DNA of 64,000 bases. Origin: JAKFEW01 sp036675505 (GTDB lineage Bacteria > Cyanobacteriota > Sericytochromatia > S15B-MN24 > JAQBPE01). The stretch lies in contig JAKFEW010000042.1 in the NCBI GenBank assembly GCA_036675505.1, forward strand, positions 62,001-126,000, read 5' to 3'. Positions 49,924 through 58,759 of the stretch are shown one piece after another; the first letter of the stretch is position 1; each line of letters begins with the position of its first letter. The notes beneath the pieces are model-generated. The model saw nothing but the letters and a program-made list of their open reading frames with translations. It had not been told where the DNA came from and ran no database searches. The position numbers and the translations under genes are program-made.

Positions 49924-51111
49924 ATGCGAAAATCGCCCCTTGCCATCCTCTTCGTCACCGTCTTCCTGGACCTGCTCGGGTTCGGGATGGTGTTGCCGCT
50001 CCTGCCTTACTACGCCGTACGCTTCGGCGCCGACGCGTTGCTGGTCGGCGCGCTGCTCTCCGTCTACTCGTTCGCGCAGCTGGTCTTCTCGCCGATCTGG
50101 GGTGGCCTTTCGGACCGGGTCGGCCGGCGGCCGGTGCTGATCGCCTCGCTCTTCGCGTCGGCCGTCTCCCAGCTGGCCTTCGGGCTCGCGGGCTCGCTCG
50201 CGATGCTCTTCGTGGCCCGCCTGATCGCGGGCGTCTCTTCGGCCACGATCGGCGTGGCGCAGGCCTACATCGCGGACTCGACCACGGCCGAGAACCGCGC
50301 GAAGGGAATGGGCATCATCGGCGCCGCCTTCGGCCTCGGCTTCGTCTTCGGCCCGGCGTTGGGCGGCCTGCTCGCGCCGTTCGGCCACGGCGTGCCGGCG
50401 TTCGCGGCGGCCGGCCTGGCGCTGCTGAATGGCGCCTTCGCGATCGCCATGCTACCCGAGTCGCTCCCCGCGGAGCGCCTCGGCGAGCGGGTGCAGCGCG
50501 GCCTGAGCCCGGCGCGGCTGGCCCAGGCGGCGACGATCGCCGGCATGCCCCCGCTGATGGCCATCTACTTCCTGACCATCTTCGCCTTCGCGACGATGGA
50601 AGCGACGTTCCCGCTGCTCACGCTGAGCCTGTTCCAGTTCAGCGAGGTGCAGAACGGCTGGATCTTCGCCTACATCGGCATCCTGATCGTGATCCTTCAG
50701 GGCGGCCTGGTCGGGCGGCTGGCCAAGCGCTTCGGCGAAAAGAAGCTCGTGATCGCGGGCGCGTTGCTGCTCGCGGTGGGGCTGGCCGGGCTGCCGTTCA
50801 GCACGAGCGTCCCGGTCCTGATGATCATCCTCGTGCCGCTGGCGGCCGGCAACGGCCTCGCCAACCCGTCGTTGACGGCGTTGATCTCGCTGACGGCCTC
50901 GCGCGACGCCCAGGGCCAGACCCTCGGCGTGGCCCAGTCGCTCGCGAGCCTCGGCCGCGTGCTCGGGCCGTTGTGGGGCGGCTTCGCCTATCAGACGCTG
51001 GGCCCGAAGCCCAGCTACCTGGTGGCGGGCGGCATCATGCTGGTCATGGCGCTGGGTGGCCTCGCGATCCGGCCACCCGAGCCCGCTCAGAAGGCCAGCG
51101 GCTCCTCGTAA
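49924..51111 (+). CDS. MFS transporter (TetA/drug:H+ antiporter-like)
   Basis: This is a 395-residue inner-membrane transporter with 12 predicted helices. The N-terminal LFVTVFLDLLGFGMVLPLLPYY and MFS motif A GGLSDRVGRRPVLI match the TetA-like group. GPALGGLLAPFGHGVPAFAAA corresponds to the motif C antiporter region of helix 5. It probably exports a drug or metabolite; substrate is unknown. GAGG lies 4 nt before the ATG. Its last 25 bp overlap the convergent anti-sigma factor gene. Confidence 0.9.
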   Translation: MRKSPLAILFVTVFLDLLGFGMVLPLLPYYAVRFGADALLVGALLSVYSFAQLVFSPIWGGLSDRVGRRPVLIASLFASAVSQLAFGLAGSLAMLFVARLIAGVSSATIGVAQAYIADSTTAENRAKGMGIIGAAFGLGFVFGPALGGLLAPFGHGVPAFAAAGLALLNGAFAIAMLPESLPAERLGERVQRGLSPARLAQAATIAGMPPLMAIYFLTIFAFATMEATFPLLTLSLFQFSEVQNGWIFAYIGILIVILQGGLVGRLAKRFGEKKLVIAGALLLAVGLAGLPFSTSVPVLMIILVPLAAGNGLANPSLTALISLTASRDAQGQTLGVAQSLASLGRVLGPLWGGFAYQTLGPKPSYLVAGGIMLVMALGGLAIRPPEPAQKASGSS

Positions 51112-51533
51112 TCGGCGTCCTCGTCGAACCAGGTGAGGATGGCTTCGGCATCGGCGCCCACCTCGACCGCCGGCGACGGGCTCATCGCGAGCAACTGGGG
51201 ATCGGTCGCCGGGCGAAGCGTCAGGCCCACCGCGGCGATCACCGCGGCGGCGGCCAGGCCACCCGCAAGCGGCAGCCAGCGGGCCGCAGGTCGGCGCACG
51301 GGCCGCTCGCGCCGCGCGGGCGGCTCTCCGAGGCCGAGGCCTCCCAGCAGATCGACCGGCGCGCCCTGGGGCGGGCTGGCCGAGAAGGCCGCCGTCACGC
51401 GTGACAGCCCCTCGCGGTGGGCACGGCAGCTCGCGCAGCCCACCAGGTGGGCCTCGTAGCCTGGCCGGGCGGCGGCATCCAGCCGGCCGTCGAGGTCCTC
51501 GTGCGCGGCGAGCCGCGCCTCGTCGCAAATCAT
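51087..51533 (-). CDS. Anti-sigma factor with zinc-finger (ZAS-like) domain
   Basis: This is a 148-residue membrane protein. The N-terminal domain has the zf-HC2 pattern C3 ... H29-x3-C33-x2-C36 (HLVGCASCRAH), which binds and inhibits ECF sigma factors. One transmembrane helix lies at about 87-105 (WLPLAGGLAAAAVIAAVGL), and a short acidic periplasmic tail follows (DAEAILTWFDEDADYEE). Its ATG overlaps the sigma factor stop by 4 bp, so it is the cognate regulator of that sigma factor. Confidence 0.88.
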   Translation of the reverse strand: MICDEARLAAHEDLDGRLDAAARPGYEAHLVGCASCRAHREGLSRVTAAFSASPPQGAPVDLLGGLGLGEPPARRERPVRRPAARWLPLAGGLAAAAVIAAVGLTLRPATDPQLLAMSPSPAVEVGADAEAILTWFDEDADYEEPLAF

Positions 51534-52105
51534 GGCGTCCCCTCCTTCGGGTCGTCGCCGCCCAGCAGCACCTTGAGCCGCTCGCGGCCGCGGAAGAGCC
51601 AGGTCTTGGCGGTGCCGAGCGGCACGCCCAGGACGTCGGCGATCTCCTCGTAGCTCATATCGTCGTCATGGCGCAGCACCAGCGCCTGTCGCCAGGAGAC
51701 CGGCAACTGGGCCAGCGCCTCGGCGAGCGCCAGGCCGGTGCCCAGGCGCACCAGGGCCGGATCCTCCGCGCCCGCGTCGTCGCCGACCTCACGCAGCGCG
51801 TCGAGCGACTCCGGCCGCCGCTTGCGGACATGGTCGAGGAAAAGATTGTTCGCGATCTTGAACAGCCACGGCCGCAGGGCCGCGCCGGCACGGAAGCCGG
51901 TCAGCGCGGCGAAGGCCTTCACGAACGTATCCTGGGCCAGATCGCGCGCCAGCTCCCGATCGCCGCCGAGCCGCAGCAGCAACCGGTAGACCGGATCCTG
52001 GTGCGCCAGCACGATCGCACGCAGGGCCTCGCGATCGCCCACCGCCCCCAGCCTGACCCAGTCGGCCTCGCGGGGGTCGGCCGGCGCGCGAGCGGGCGCG
52101 CCCAT
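51530..52105 (-). CDS. ECF-family RNA polymerase sigma factor
   Basis: This is a 191-residue sigma factor with only regions 2 and 4. Region 2 is LRAIVLAHQDPVYRLLLRLG and DLAQDTFVKAFAAL with RPWLFKIANNLFLDHVR. Region 4 is LPVSWRQALVLRHDDDMSYE and IADVLGVPLGTAKTWLFRGRERL. The ATG at 52105 is favoured because GGAGG sits 5 nt upstream; an ATG at 52126 is too close to its own AGGA. It lies 23 bp after the Spy-like gene and overlaps the anti-sigma gene, making a three-gene envelope-stress operon. Confidence 0.93.
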   Translation of the reverse strand: MGAPARAPADPREADWVRLGAVGDREALRAIVLAHQDPVYRLLLRLGGDRELARDLAQDTFVKAFAALTGFRAGAALRPWLFKIANNLFLDHVRKRRPESLDALREVGDDAGAEDPALVRLGTGLALAEALAQLPVSWRQALVLRHDDDMSYEEIADVLGVPLGTAKTWLFRGRERLKVLLGGDDPKEGTP

Positions 52106-52128
52106 CCGCGCCTCCACCGCGACCATTC

Positions 52129-52635
52129 CTACTGGTTCCCCCAGCGTCGCTGGCCATGCCGCCCCTTCCAGCCGCCCTTGCGGCCGGCGGGCAGCTTCTC
52201 GAGCTGGGCCAGCTGCTCGGCCGTGAGCACCGCGCGGGCCTCGAACCAGGCCGTGAGGCGGGCCTCGGAAAGGCGCGCGTGCAGGGCGTCGACCTCGCGC
52301 TGCTTGGCGATCGCCTGGTCACGCGTGGACTTCGCGCTGCGCACCAGCACGAAGAGCTCGCCGCGCTTCTTACCGAGCTCATCCCGCAGCGCCATGGTTT
52401 GCTCCATGTTGCGGGCCCGGATGGTCTCGACCTTGCCGCGCTGCTCGGGCGTCAGCTTGAGCTGATCCATGAGTAGGCGCATGTGCTTGTCCGCCATCGA
52501 GGCCCAGCCGTCGACGCCTTCCCCGGCGAGCCCCGGGCCCGGGCCCCCATGGCCGCCTGGATAGGCCAGGGCCGGGGCCGGGGCGAGGGCCAACGCCATC
52601 ACCAGCGCCATCGTCGCCATGCTCGTCGCACGCAT
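52129..52635 (-). CDS. Spy/CpxP-like LTxxQ periplasmic protein
   Basis: This is a 168-residue protein with a signal peptide (cleavage ALA-YP). Two LTxxQ motifs (LTPEQRGKVETIRARN at about 62 and LTAEQLAQLEK at about 142) flank a long helical, charged region, as in Spy, CpxP and ZraP. These act as periplasmic chaperones or metal-stress sensors. The C-terminus is basic (GRKGGWKGRHGQRRWGNQ). AGGAGG lies 8 nt before the ATG. Being first in the operon with an ECF sigma factor and anti-sigma factor, it may sense envelope stress or metals, as CnrX does for CnrH. Confidence 0.85.
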   Translation of the reverse strand: MRATSMATMALVMALALAPAPALAYPGGHGGPGPGLAGEGVDGWASMADKHMRLLMDQLKLTPEQRGKVETIRARNMEQTMALRDELGKKRGELFVLVRSAKSTRDQAIAKQREVDALHARLSEARLTAWFEARAVLTAEQLAQLEKLPAGRKGGWKGRHGQRRWGNQ

Positions 52636-52690
52636 CGCTCGTTCCTCCTAGGGGGGGCATCACCGTGGCCCCTGATGGGTTACGCCATGA

Positions 52691-52718
52691 CTACGCGAAA
52701 CATGCCCGGCAAGTTTCA
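52691..52718 (-). promoter_or_regulatory. Candidate ECF-sigma promoter of the Spy/sigma/anti-sigma operon
   Basis: On the minus strand, TGAAACTT (52718-52711) is followed after 15 nt by CGTAG (52695-52691). The AAC-containing -35 and CGT-containing -10 boxes are the common pattern for ECF promoters, and autoregulation is usual. The start codon is about 55 bp downstream. This is based on one site only. Confidence 0.35.
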
Positions 52719-52816
52719 TCACGACCTTCGGTCGTTTGACGCCTTCATTAAGTTTTGCTACGGTAGGATCGCCCCTCATTGCTGGTTTGCCACATCGGGA
52801 GCCATTCTAGCGCATC

Positions 52817-55507
52817 ATGTCATTGTTTCCCCGTGCGTCGATGCCGCTCGGTCGGCACTTGCTCATCGGCGCGCTGGTCGCGACGCTGTTTCCGCTGCTG
52901 TCCATGGTGGCGCTCGGCCTGTGGCAATACCAGCGCGACTTCGCGAGCGTCGAGGCCTTCACCGGCCGCGAGAGCCTCTCCTCCGCCCGCGTGGTCGCGA
53001 ACTTCCTCGACTTCCTGGTCGAGGACACCCGCTCCATGCTCGGACGCATCGCGCGCCGCGTCGAGGCCGGCACCGTGACGGACGAGGTGCTGCGCTTCGA
53101 GGTCGCGCACCAGGGGCAGACCGAGGGCCTCGAGGTGACGAACGCCCGCGGCATCATCATCCTGAGCTCGATCGGCCAGCAAGGGCGGAACGTCGCCGAT
53201 CTGCCGTATTTCCGGCAGGTCGCCGGCGGCAAGCCGATCGCGTATTCCGACGTATTCTACTCGCAATGGCTGCACGAAAACGTGGTGATGCTCGCCGTGC
53301 CCTACCTGGACAGGAAGGGCGCCTTCGGCGGGGTCGTCATGGCGCGGTTGCACCTCAAGAAGGTGAACGAGCTCCTGTCGGCGCGGCTCGACGACCCGCG
53401 GTTGCGCAACACGTTCGTGGTTGATCGCGGCGGCCATGCGATCGCCCACCCTGACCTCGAGCTCGTCTCGCGCCGCCAGAGCCTGCTCGCGCTGCCGCCC
53501 GTCAAGGCCGCGCTGCGCGGCGAGTCGGACTGGATGCGCTTCGAAGACGGCGCCGACCGCACGGCCCGCATCAGCGGCTACGTCCAGATGCCCGGCACGG
53601 GCTGGGCGGTGGTGACCACGCGGACGCCGGGCGACGCCGGGCTCCAGGTCGGCGAGCGGCTCCAGAACCAGCTGCTGCTGGCCCTGCTGGCGGGCCTCCT
53701 GGCCGGCGCCGCGGCGCTCGCCTGGGGCCGGCGGCTCACGCGCCCGCTCGAGGCCCTGGCGAATACGCTGCGCGCGACCGCCGAAGACGGCTTCCGCACC
53801 GGTGCGGTGCCGAGCCTCGCGCAGGCGGAACAGGGGCAGGACGTCGCCGAGATCGATACGCTCGCGGCTTGTTACAACGCGCTCGCCACCGAGCTCAACC
53901 GCCGGGTTGAAGAGATCATCGGGCTGCAGGCGAACCTCGAGGCCCACAACGAGGCCCTCAATGCCCACAACGAAGAGCTTGCCCTGCTTTCGACCCAGGC
54001 CCAGGCTTCGAACCGCCTCAAGAGCGAGTTCCTCGCCAGCATGAGCCATGAGCTGCGCACGCCGTTGAACTCGATCATCGGCTACACCGAGCTCGTCTTG
54101 ACCGAAGAGGGGCTCGACCTCGACGCCCAGAGCCGGCAGAACCTCGAGATCGTCCACCGCAACGCGCGCCACCTGCTCACGTTGATCAACGACATCCTCG
54201 ATCTCTCCAAAATCGAAGCCGGCCGCCTCGCGGTCTACGCCGAACCCTTCGACCCCGCGGCCATGCTGGAATCGGTCGTCGAGACGGCGCGCCCGCTGGC
54301 CGAAGCCAAGGGCCTCGGGCTCAGGCTGAGTCTCGCGCCCGGGCTCGGGCGCGTGGCGTCCGACGAGACCAAGGTCCGCCAGATCGTCTTGAACCTCGTC
54401 TCGAACGCCATCAAGTTCACCGCCACAGGCGACGTGTCGATCGCGCTCGTGCCGTTCGGTGCGACGCGCTGGGCGGTGGTCGTCGCCGACTCCGGCATCG
54501 GCATCGCCCCGGAGCACCAGGCGCTGGTCTTCGAGGAGTTCCGGCAGGTCGACCAGGGCAGCACGCGGGCGGCCGGCGGTACCGGCCTCGGGCTTTCGAT
54601 CGCGCGCCAGCTCGCCCGGCAGTTGCAAGGCGACCTCACGCTCGAGAGCGCTCCAGGTCTGGGCAGCACCTTCACGCTCGAGTTGCCGCGACAGCTGGTG
54701 GTAGGCCCACCGGCGACCGGGGTCGGCGCCGAGCCCGCGGCACCGCGCGAGGCGCCGGCCAACCTCGATGTCGTGATCATCGATGACGACCCGTTGTCGC
54801 TCCACCTCACCGCGGAAAAGCTCAAAGCCACGGCATACTGCGCGGTCCAGGCGGCCACGCCCGAGGAGGGCCTCGCGCTCGTCGCGGAGCGCCGCCCCTA
54901 CGCCGTGATCCTCGACGTGAAGATGCGCCGCGTGGACGATTGGAAGCTGTTGCGCGCGCTGAAGGGCAACCCGGCGACGTCGGCGGTGCCGGTCGTGGTC
55001 GCGAGCTTCGACGAAAACAAGCCGCTCGCGTTCTCGCTCGGTGCCGCCGCCTGCCTGCGGAAGCCGCTGGAGACCCCGGCGCTGGTGCTGGCCCTCGACG
55101 GGCTGCGCGAGGCCGCCCGCGTCTCGGCGGGCATCGCACTCGTCCTCGGCGACGACGACGCGGCCCTCGAGGTCTACCACCGGGTGCTCGCGGGCTCGCG
55201 GTACGACGTCCGTTTCGCGCGGTCCGGCGAGGAAGCGCTGCGCCAGATCGAGCAGACGGTCCCGGCCCTGCTCGTCGCCGATCTGCCGATGGCCACCGAC
55301 CCCTTGCCCTTTCTCGATCACTGGCGCCAGAACCCCGCCTTGCGCGAACGTCCCGCGCTGATCGTCATGGGCGGCGAGCTCTCGCGCGATGCCATGTCGC
55401 GCCTGCCGCGCTTCCGACAGATCTTGCCCAAGATCAAGCTTTCACCGGAGCTACTCTCGACCAGCTTGAAGGCGTTGCTTTCCCAGTTGCGCGCGCCGAT
55501 CACCTAG
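52817..55507 (+). CDS. Hybrid sensor histidine kinase with CACHE-type sensor and two receiver domains
   Basis: This is an 896-residue membrane kinase. Helix 1 (about 13-36) and helix 2 (about 280-302) enclose a periplasmic dCACHE-like sensor (LPYFRQVAGGKPIAYSDVF, GGVVMARLHLKKV). A HAMP and coiled-coil follow. The HisKA box is SMSHELRTPLNSIIGYTEL, and the ATPase boxes are NLVSNAIKFT (N), DSGIGIAPEH (G1) and GGTGLGLSIARQ (G2). Two receiver domains follow: VVIIDDDPLS with phosphoacceptor in VILDVKM, and LVLGDDDAA with LLVADLPM. The second receiver has lost the conserved lysine context, reading ILPKIKLS. No clear Shine-Dalgarno site was seen. The single-domain regulator 15 bp downstream is its probable partner. 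Confidence 0.92.
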   Translation: MSLFPRASMPLGRHLLIGALVATLFPLLSMVALGLWQYQRDFASVEAFTGRESLSSARVVANFLDFLVEDTRSMLGRIARRVEAGTVTDEVLRFEVAHQGQTEGLEVTNARGIIILSSIGQQGRNVADLPYFRQVAGGKPIAYSDVFYSQWLHENVVMLAVPYLDRKGAFGGVVMARLHLKKVNELLSARLDDPRLRNTFVVDRGGHAIAHPDLELVSRRQSLLALPPVKAALRGESDWMRFEDGADRTARISGYVQMPGTGWAVVTTRTPGDAGLQVGERLQNQLLLALLAGLLAGAAALAWGRRLTRPLEALANTLRATAEDGFRTGAVPSLAQAEQGQDVAEIDTLAACYNALATELNRRVEEIIGLQANLEAHNEALNAHNEELALLSTQAQASNRLKSEFLASMSHELRTPLNSIIGYTELVLTEEGLDLDAQSRQNLEIVHRNARHLLTLINDILDLSKIEAGRLAVYAEPFDPAAMLESVVETARPLAEAKGLGLRLSLAPGLGRVASDETKVRQIVLNLVSNAIKFTATGDVSIALVPFGATRWAVVVADSGIGIAPEHQALVFEEFRQVDQGSTRAAGGTGLGLSIARQLARQLQGDLTLESAPGLGSTFTLELPRQLVVGPPATGVGAEPAAPREAPANLDVVIIDDDPLSLHLTAEKLKATAYCAVQAATPEEGLALVAERRPYAVILDVKMRRVDDWKLLRALKGNPATSAVPVVVASFDENKPLAFSLGAAACLRKPLETPALVLALDGLREAARVSAGIALVLGDDDAALEVYHRVLAGSRYDVRFARSGEEALRQIEQTVPALLVADLPMATDPLPFLDHWRQNPALRERPALIVMGGELSRDAMSRLPRFRQILPKIKLSPELLSTSLKALLSQLRAPIT

Positions 55508-55521
55508 GAGGCCATTTCGCC

Positions 55522-55911
55522 ATGTCTTTCAGCCAATACAAGATCCTGCATGTCGAGGATCTCGAGGACAACCGCGGCATCATTCGGCAGCTCGCGCGTC
55601 GCATGGGCGTGACGTTGCTGGAGGCGGGCGACGGCCTCGAGGGCGTCGCGATTGCAAAGCGCGAGTTGCCGAACGTGATCCTGATGGATCTCAGCCTGCC
55701 CATCATGGATGGCTGGGAGGCGACGACCCAGCTCAAGGCCGATCCGACGACCCGCCACATCCCCGTGATCGCCCTGACCGCGCACGCGATGGCCGGCGAC
55801 GAGCAGCGCGCCCGCGCCGCAGGGTGCGACGGCTACGTCGCCAAGCCGATCGACCTCGTCTCGTTCCAGCGGCTGCTGGAACGCGTGCTGCACAGCGGCG
55901 CCATGCCGTGA
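55522..55911 (+). CDS. Single-domain response regulator (CheY-like)
   Basis: This is a 129-residue receiver domain alone: acidic pair in KILHVEDLEDN, phosphoacceptor Asp in VILMDLSLPIMDGWEA, Thr in VIALTAHAM and Lys in GYVAKPID. It starts 14 bp after the hybrid kinase stop, with GGAGG about 11 nt before the ATG, so it forms an operon with the kinase and is likely phosphorylated by it. There is no output domain, so it must act through protein contact. Confidence 0.92.
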   Translation: MSFSQYKILHVEDLEDNRGIIRQLARRMGVTLLEAGDGLEGVAIAKRELPNVILMDLSLPIMDGWEATTQLKADPTTRHIPVIALTAHAMAGDEQRARAAGCDGYVAKPIDLVSFQRLLERVLHSGAMP

Positions 55912-56013
55912 CCGTGCCCTCGCCCGCCACATGGGGCCCGTGACCATGATATGGTTTATCGCGGTCGATCCACGCGGGATTGATAAGCAACTTGAATCAA
56001 ATCTGAGGGCGCC

Positions 56014-56961
56014 TTGAAGCTCGAACACCTCACCACCTTTTTGACCGCCGCCGAGGATCTCAACTTCACCCATGCGGCCCGCCGGCTCCACCTCTCGCAA
56101 TCGGCCGTGAGCCAACAGATCCGCGAACTCGAGGACGACCTGGGCGTGAGCCTCTTCGAACGCCGAGGCCGAGGCCTGCTGCTCACGCCGGCGGGAGAGC
56201 GCCTGCGCGCGCTGGCGAAGCCCCTCATGCGCGACGTACGGCTCACGCGCGAAGCCCTGGGCGAGTTCCGCGAGATGCCGCAGGGCGTGCTCCACGTCGG
56301 CGCGAGCATCACGCCGGGCATTTACCTGCTGCCCTACGCGCTCGGCGAGTTCGCGCGTCGATATCCGGGCGTCCGCATCAGCCTGCGCGTGGCCGACGGC
56401 CCCGAGATCGTCCGTGCGCTGCAGGACGGTGACCTCGACCTCGCCTTGCTCGAAGACGATCCGGCGCCCGGCCGCATGCCGGGCTGGGAGCACATCCGCC
56501 TGCTCGACGACGAGCTGACGCTGATCACGCCGCCGAACCACGCCTGGGCGAAGCGCAGGGATCTGACGGTCGCCGATCTCGAAACGTTTCCGATCATCTT
56601 TCGGCAAGAAGACTCACCGACCCGCCAGCTGATCGTCGATCACATCGCGAAGGCCGGGCTCGACCCCGATCGCCTGCAGACCCTCTTCGAGCTGGGCAAC
56701 ACCGAAGCGATCAAGCGTGCCGTGATGGCCGGGCTCGGCATCGGCTGGGTCTCGCGCTACGCGTCCGCGCTCGAGCGCCAGGCCGGCTGGCTGGCGGAGG
56801 TCGACGTGGCGGGTCTGCACATCGGTAGGACGCTCTGGCTGTTGATGCCGCCACCGGATCGAACGACGGTCCATCAGAAGCGTTTCGCGGATCTGTTGAT
56901 GATGGGCGGATGGCTACCACCGGTCTTTGCGGAAATGCGGCCGCCCGAGACGGCGCATTAA
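56014..56961 (+). CDS. LysR-family transcriptional regulator
   Basis: This is a 315-residue regulator. The N-terminal winged helix-turn-helix is typical: LEHLTTFLTAAEDLNFTHAA, RRLHLSQSAVSQQIRELEDD, LGVSLFERRGRGLLLTPAGE. The C-terminal periplasmic-binding-like effector domain (residues about 90-300) includes LHVGASITPGIYLLPYALGE. The start is TTG with GAGGG 4 nt upstream. An inverted repeat TTATC-N21-GATAA (55956-55986) upstream could be an operator. LysR proteins often control a divergent neighbour; none is present, so its target is unknown. Confidence 0.92.
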   Translation: MKLEHLTTFLTAAEDLNFTHAARRLHLSQSAVSQQIRELEDDLGVSLFERRGRGLLLTPAGERLRALAKPLMRDVRLTREALGEFREMPQGVLHVGASITPGIYLLPYALGEFARRYPGVRISLRVADGPEIVRALQDGDLDLALLEDDPAPGRMPGWEHIRLLDDELTLITPPNHAWAKRRDLTVADLETFPIIFRQEDSPTRQLIVDHIAKAGLDPDRLQTLFELGNTEAIKRAVMAGLGIGWVSRYASALERQAGWLAEVDVAGLHIGRTLWLLMPPPDRTTVHQKRFADLLMMGGWLPPVFAEMRPPETAH

Positions 56962-57025
56962 ACGGCACCTGTCGGATGCCACCAACCTCGGGCGCGCTCG
57001 AAGGGGCGATCGGTTCGAGGGCCGG

Positions 57026-58759
57026 CTAGATCCGGCCGACGGGCTGGTTGGCGTCGCCCTGGGCCTCGCGGATACCGTTTCCGGCTGGATCGCCGACGGC
57101 CTCCACGCGCGCCTTGATGGCGTCGTTGCTGAAGAAATCAGGCCTACCGAGGACCGTGAGACGGACGACCCGCGGGTCGCTGGCCTCCACCTCGACGAGG
57201 ACGGAACCGGTTGGCGCGCCGACCCGGTCCGCCACGAACGCGCCCGCGGCGAAGCGGAATTCTTCTTCGATCTCGGCGTCGACGCCTCCGAAGTCCGCAA
57301 TGACACGCGGATCGACGTCGATCGGGCCATCGTTGTCGAGTTGCCGCCGCGCGAGATCGCCGAGGCTCTCGCCGATCATGAAGGTGTAATTCGCGAGGTC
57401 GCCGGCGTCGTCACCGAGTTCGGCGTGGCGCAGGCCGGTGACCGTGCCATCGAACGCGGCCATCGGCTCCGAAAAGGTGAGCTCGACTCGCGTCTCGCCC
57501 CCAACGGTCGTCACGCCTACCGCCATTAACTTCGGCTCGACTTCGTCGCGCCGCACCTCGAAGGCGACCACATTGTCGTGCGTGGCGGCCCAGCGCTCCT
57601 CGCTCGAGTTGTTCGTGAGCCCCGGAACGTCGGCGGTTCGGAGGTCCCTCGCCTTGAACGCCGATAGGATCAGCTCGCCGTCGGGCGGGTAGTTCGCCTG
57701 GCGACCGTTGGCGGCGGTGCCGAGTTGATGGCCGTCGCGATCCTCGATCGCCTTGTCGACGCCGCCAGAGACGAGCACCACCTGGTACGCCGCTTGATCG
57801 TTGTCCGCGGTGACGAGCGGCGCGGCGAATCTCAACGTCGCCTCCGTCCCCTCCGCGTTCCACGTCACGCGCGCGCGGCTGAGGCTGTCGCCGAGGAACG
57901 TGATGCCGCTCGCGACGGCGTAAGGGGCGACGGTCGCGTTGCCGTCTACCGTCTGGACGTAGGGAAACGCGTCGTCCTCGAGCGGCTCGAGTGCGGTCGT
58001 GGTGCCGGCCTGGTCGCCGTTGGCGGCGTCGTTGGCGGGTAGAACGCGGATCGCCTGCTCGAAACGCCCGCGGCTTTCCATCGGCAACGGCTCACTCAGC
58101 ACGAACTTGTACACCAGGTGCGTCGGATCGACGTCGCGGGCGTCGTTCGCGGGCTCGACCCGCACGATCTCCGGGTACTTGGAAAGGAAGAACGCCGCGC
58201 CGGTTGCGTTCGGCATGTTGCCGGGCGCGCCGAAATCCATCGCGTTGCGCTGCTCGTTTCGCTGAAACGAGCCCACGCGGGCCCGCGACGTCCAACCGCT
58301 TCGGCTGGCAGTGAACTCCAGGTTGGCGCCTTCGGGGACATTATTGAAGACGTAGGAGCCGGCGACGGTCGCCGCCGAGGCCGAGTAGGGCACGGATGCA
58401 TCCATCGAGCGTGCCTCGACGATGGCGCCGTTCAGGGTGGCCCCGTTCGAATCGTAGACCGTCCCCGAAACGACCACGCGGCGAGTCGGGTCAGGCGCCG
58501 GCGCGCCGGCAGAGCTCTTCGCGGTGGACATGGGACTCGTCGTCGTGGCGGGTGAGGTCGCCGGCGCAGGCGCCGGGCTAACCGATGTCGCGACCGATGG
58601 CAAGGTGCCGGGACCGGGCGTATCGCCTGCGGGCGCGGGAGCAGACGCCATGGTCTGGACGGAAGACGGCTGTGAGGGCACGGCGGCGGGCGTGGGCGCG
58701 CAGGCCGTGAGGGCAACGCTGAGCGCTAGGGCAGCCGCGGCGATGCGATTGGCGTACAT
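57026..58759 (-). CDS. Lipoprotein with carboxypeptidase-regulatory-like domain, unknown function
   Basis: This is a 577-residue lipoprotein (ALTAC, Cys20). A Pro/Ala/Ser/Thr-rich linker (about 21-95) leads to a Cna-B/carboxypeptidase-regulatory-like domain (VVVSGTVYDSNGATLNGAIV, AGSYVFNNVPEGANLEF, about 96-160). Two or more Big/Ig-like regions follow with SbsA-type patterns (VEPANDARDVDPTHLVYKFV and ELTFSEPMAAFDGTVTG). It is probably exposed at the cell surface. GGAGG lies about 7 nt before the ATG. Its upstream region is the AT-rich island at 58760-59106. The stop codon lies inside a hairpin GGCCGG/CCGGCC (57020-57037). Confidence 0.82.
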   Translation of the reverse strand: MYANRIAAAALALSVALTACAPTPAAVPSQPSSVQTMASAPAPAGDTPGPGTLPSVATSVSPAPAPATSPATTTSPMSTAKSSAGAPAPDPTRRVVVSGTVYDSNGATLNGAIVEARSMDASVPYSASAATVAGSYVFNNVPEGANLEFTASRSGWTSRARVGSFQRNEQRNAMDFGAPGNMPNATGAAFFLSKYPEIVRVEPANDARDVDPTHLVYKFVLSEPLPMESRGRFEQAIRVLPANDAANGDQAGTTTALEPLEDDAFPYVQTVDGNATVAPYAVASGITFLGDSLSRARVTWNAEGTEATLRFAAPLVTADNDQAAYQVVLVSGGVDKAIEDRDGHQLGTAANGRQANYPPDGELILSAFKARDLRTADVPGLTNNSSEERWAATHDNVVAFEVRRDEVEPKLMAVGVTTVGGETRVELTFSEPMAAFDGTVTGLRHAELGDDAGDLANYTFMIGESLGDLARRQLDNDGPIDVDPRVIADFGGVDAEIEEEFRFAAGAFVADRVGAPTGSVLVEVEASDPRVVRLTVLGRPDFFSNDAIKARVEAVGDPAGNGIREAQGDANQPVGRI

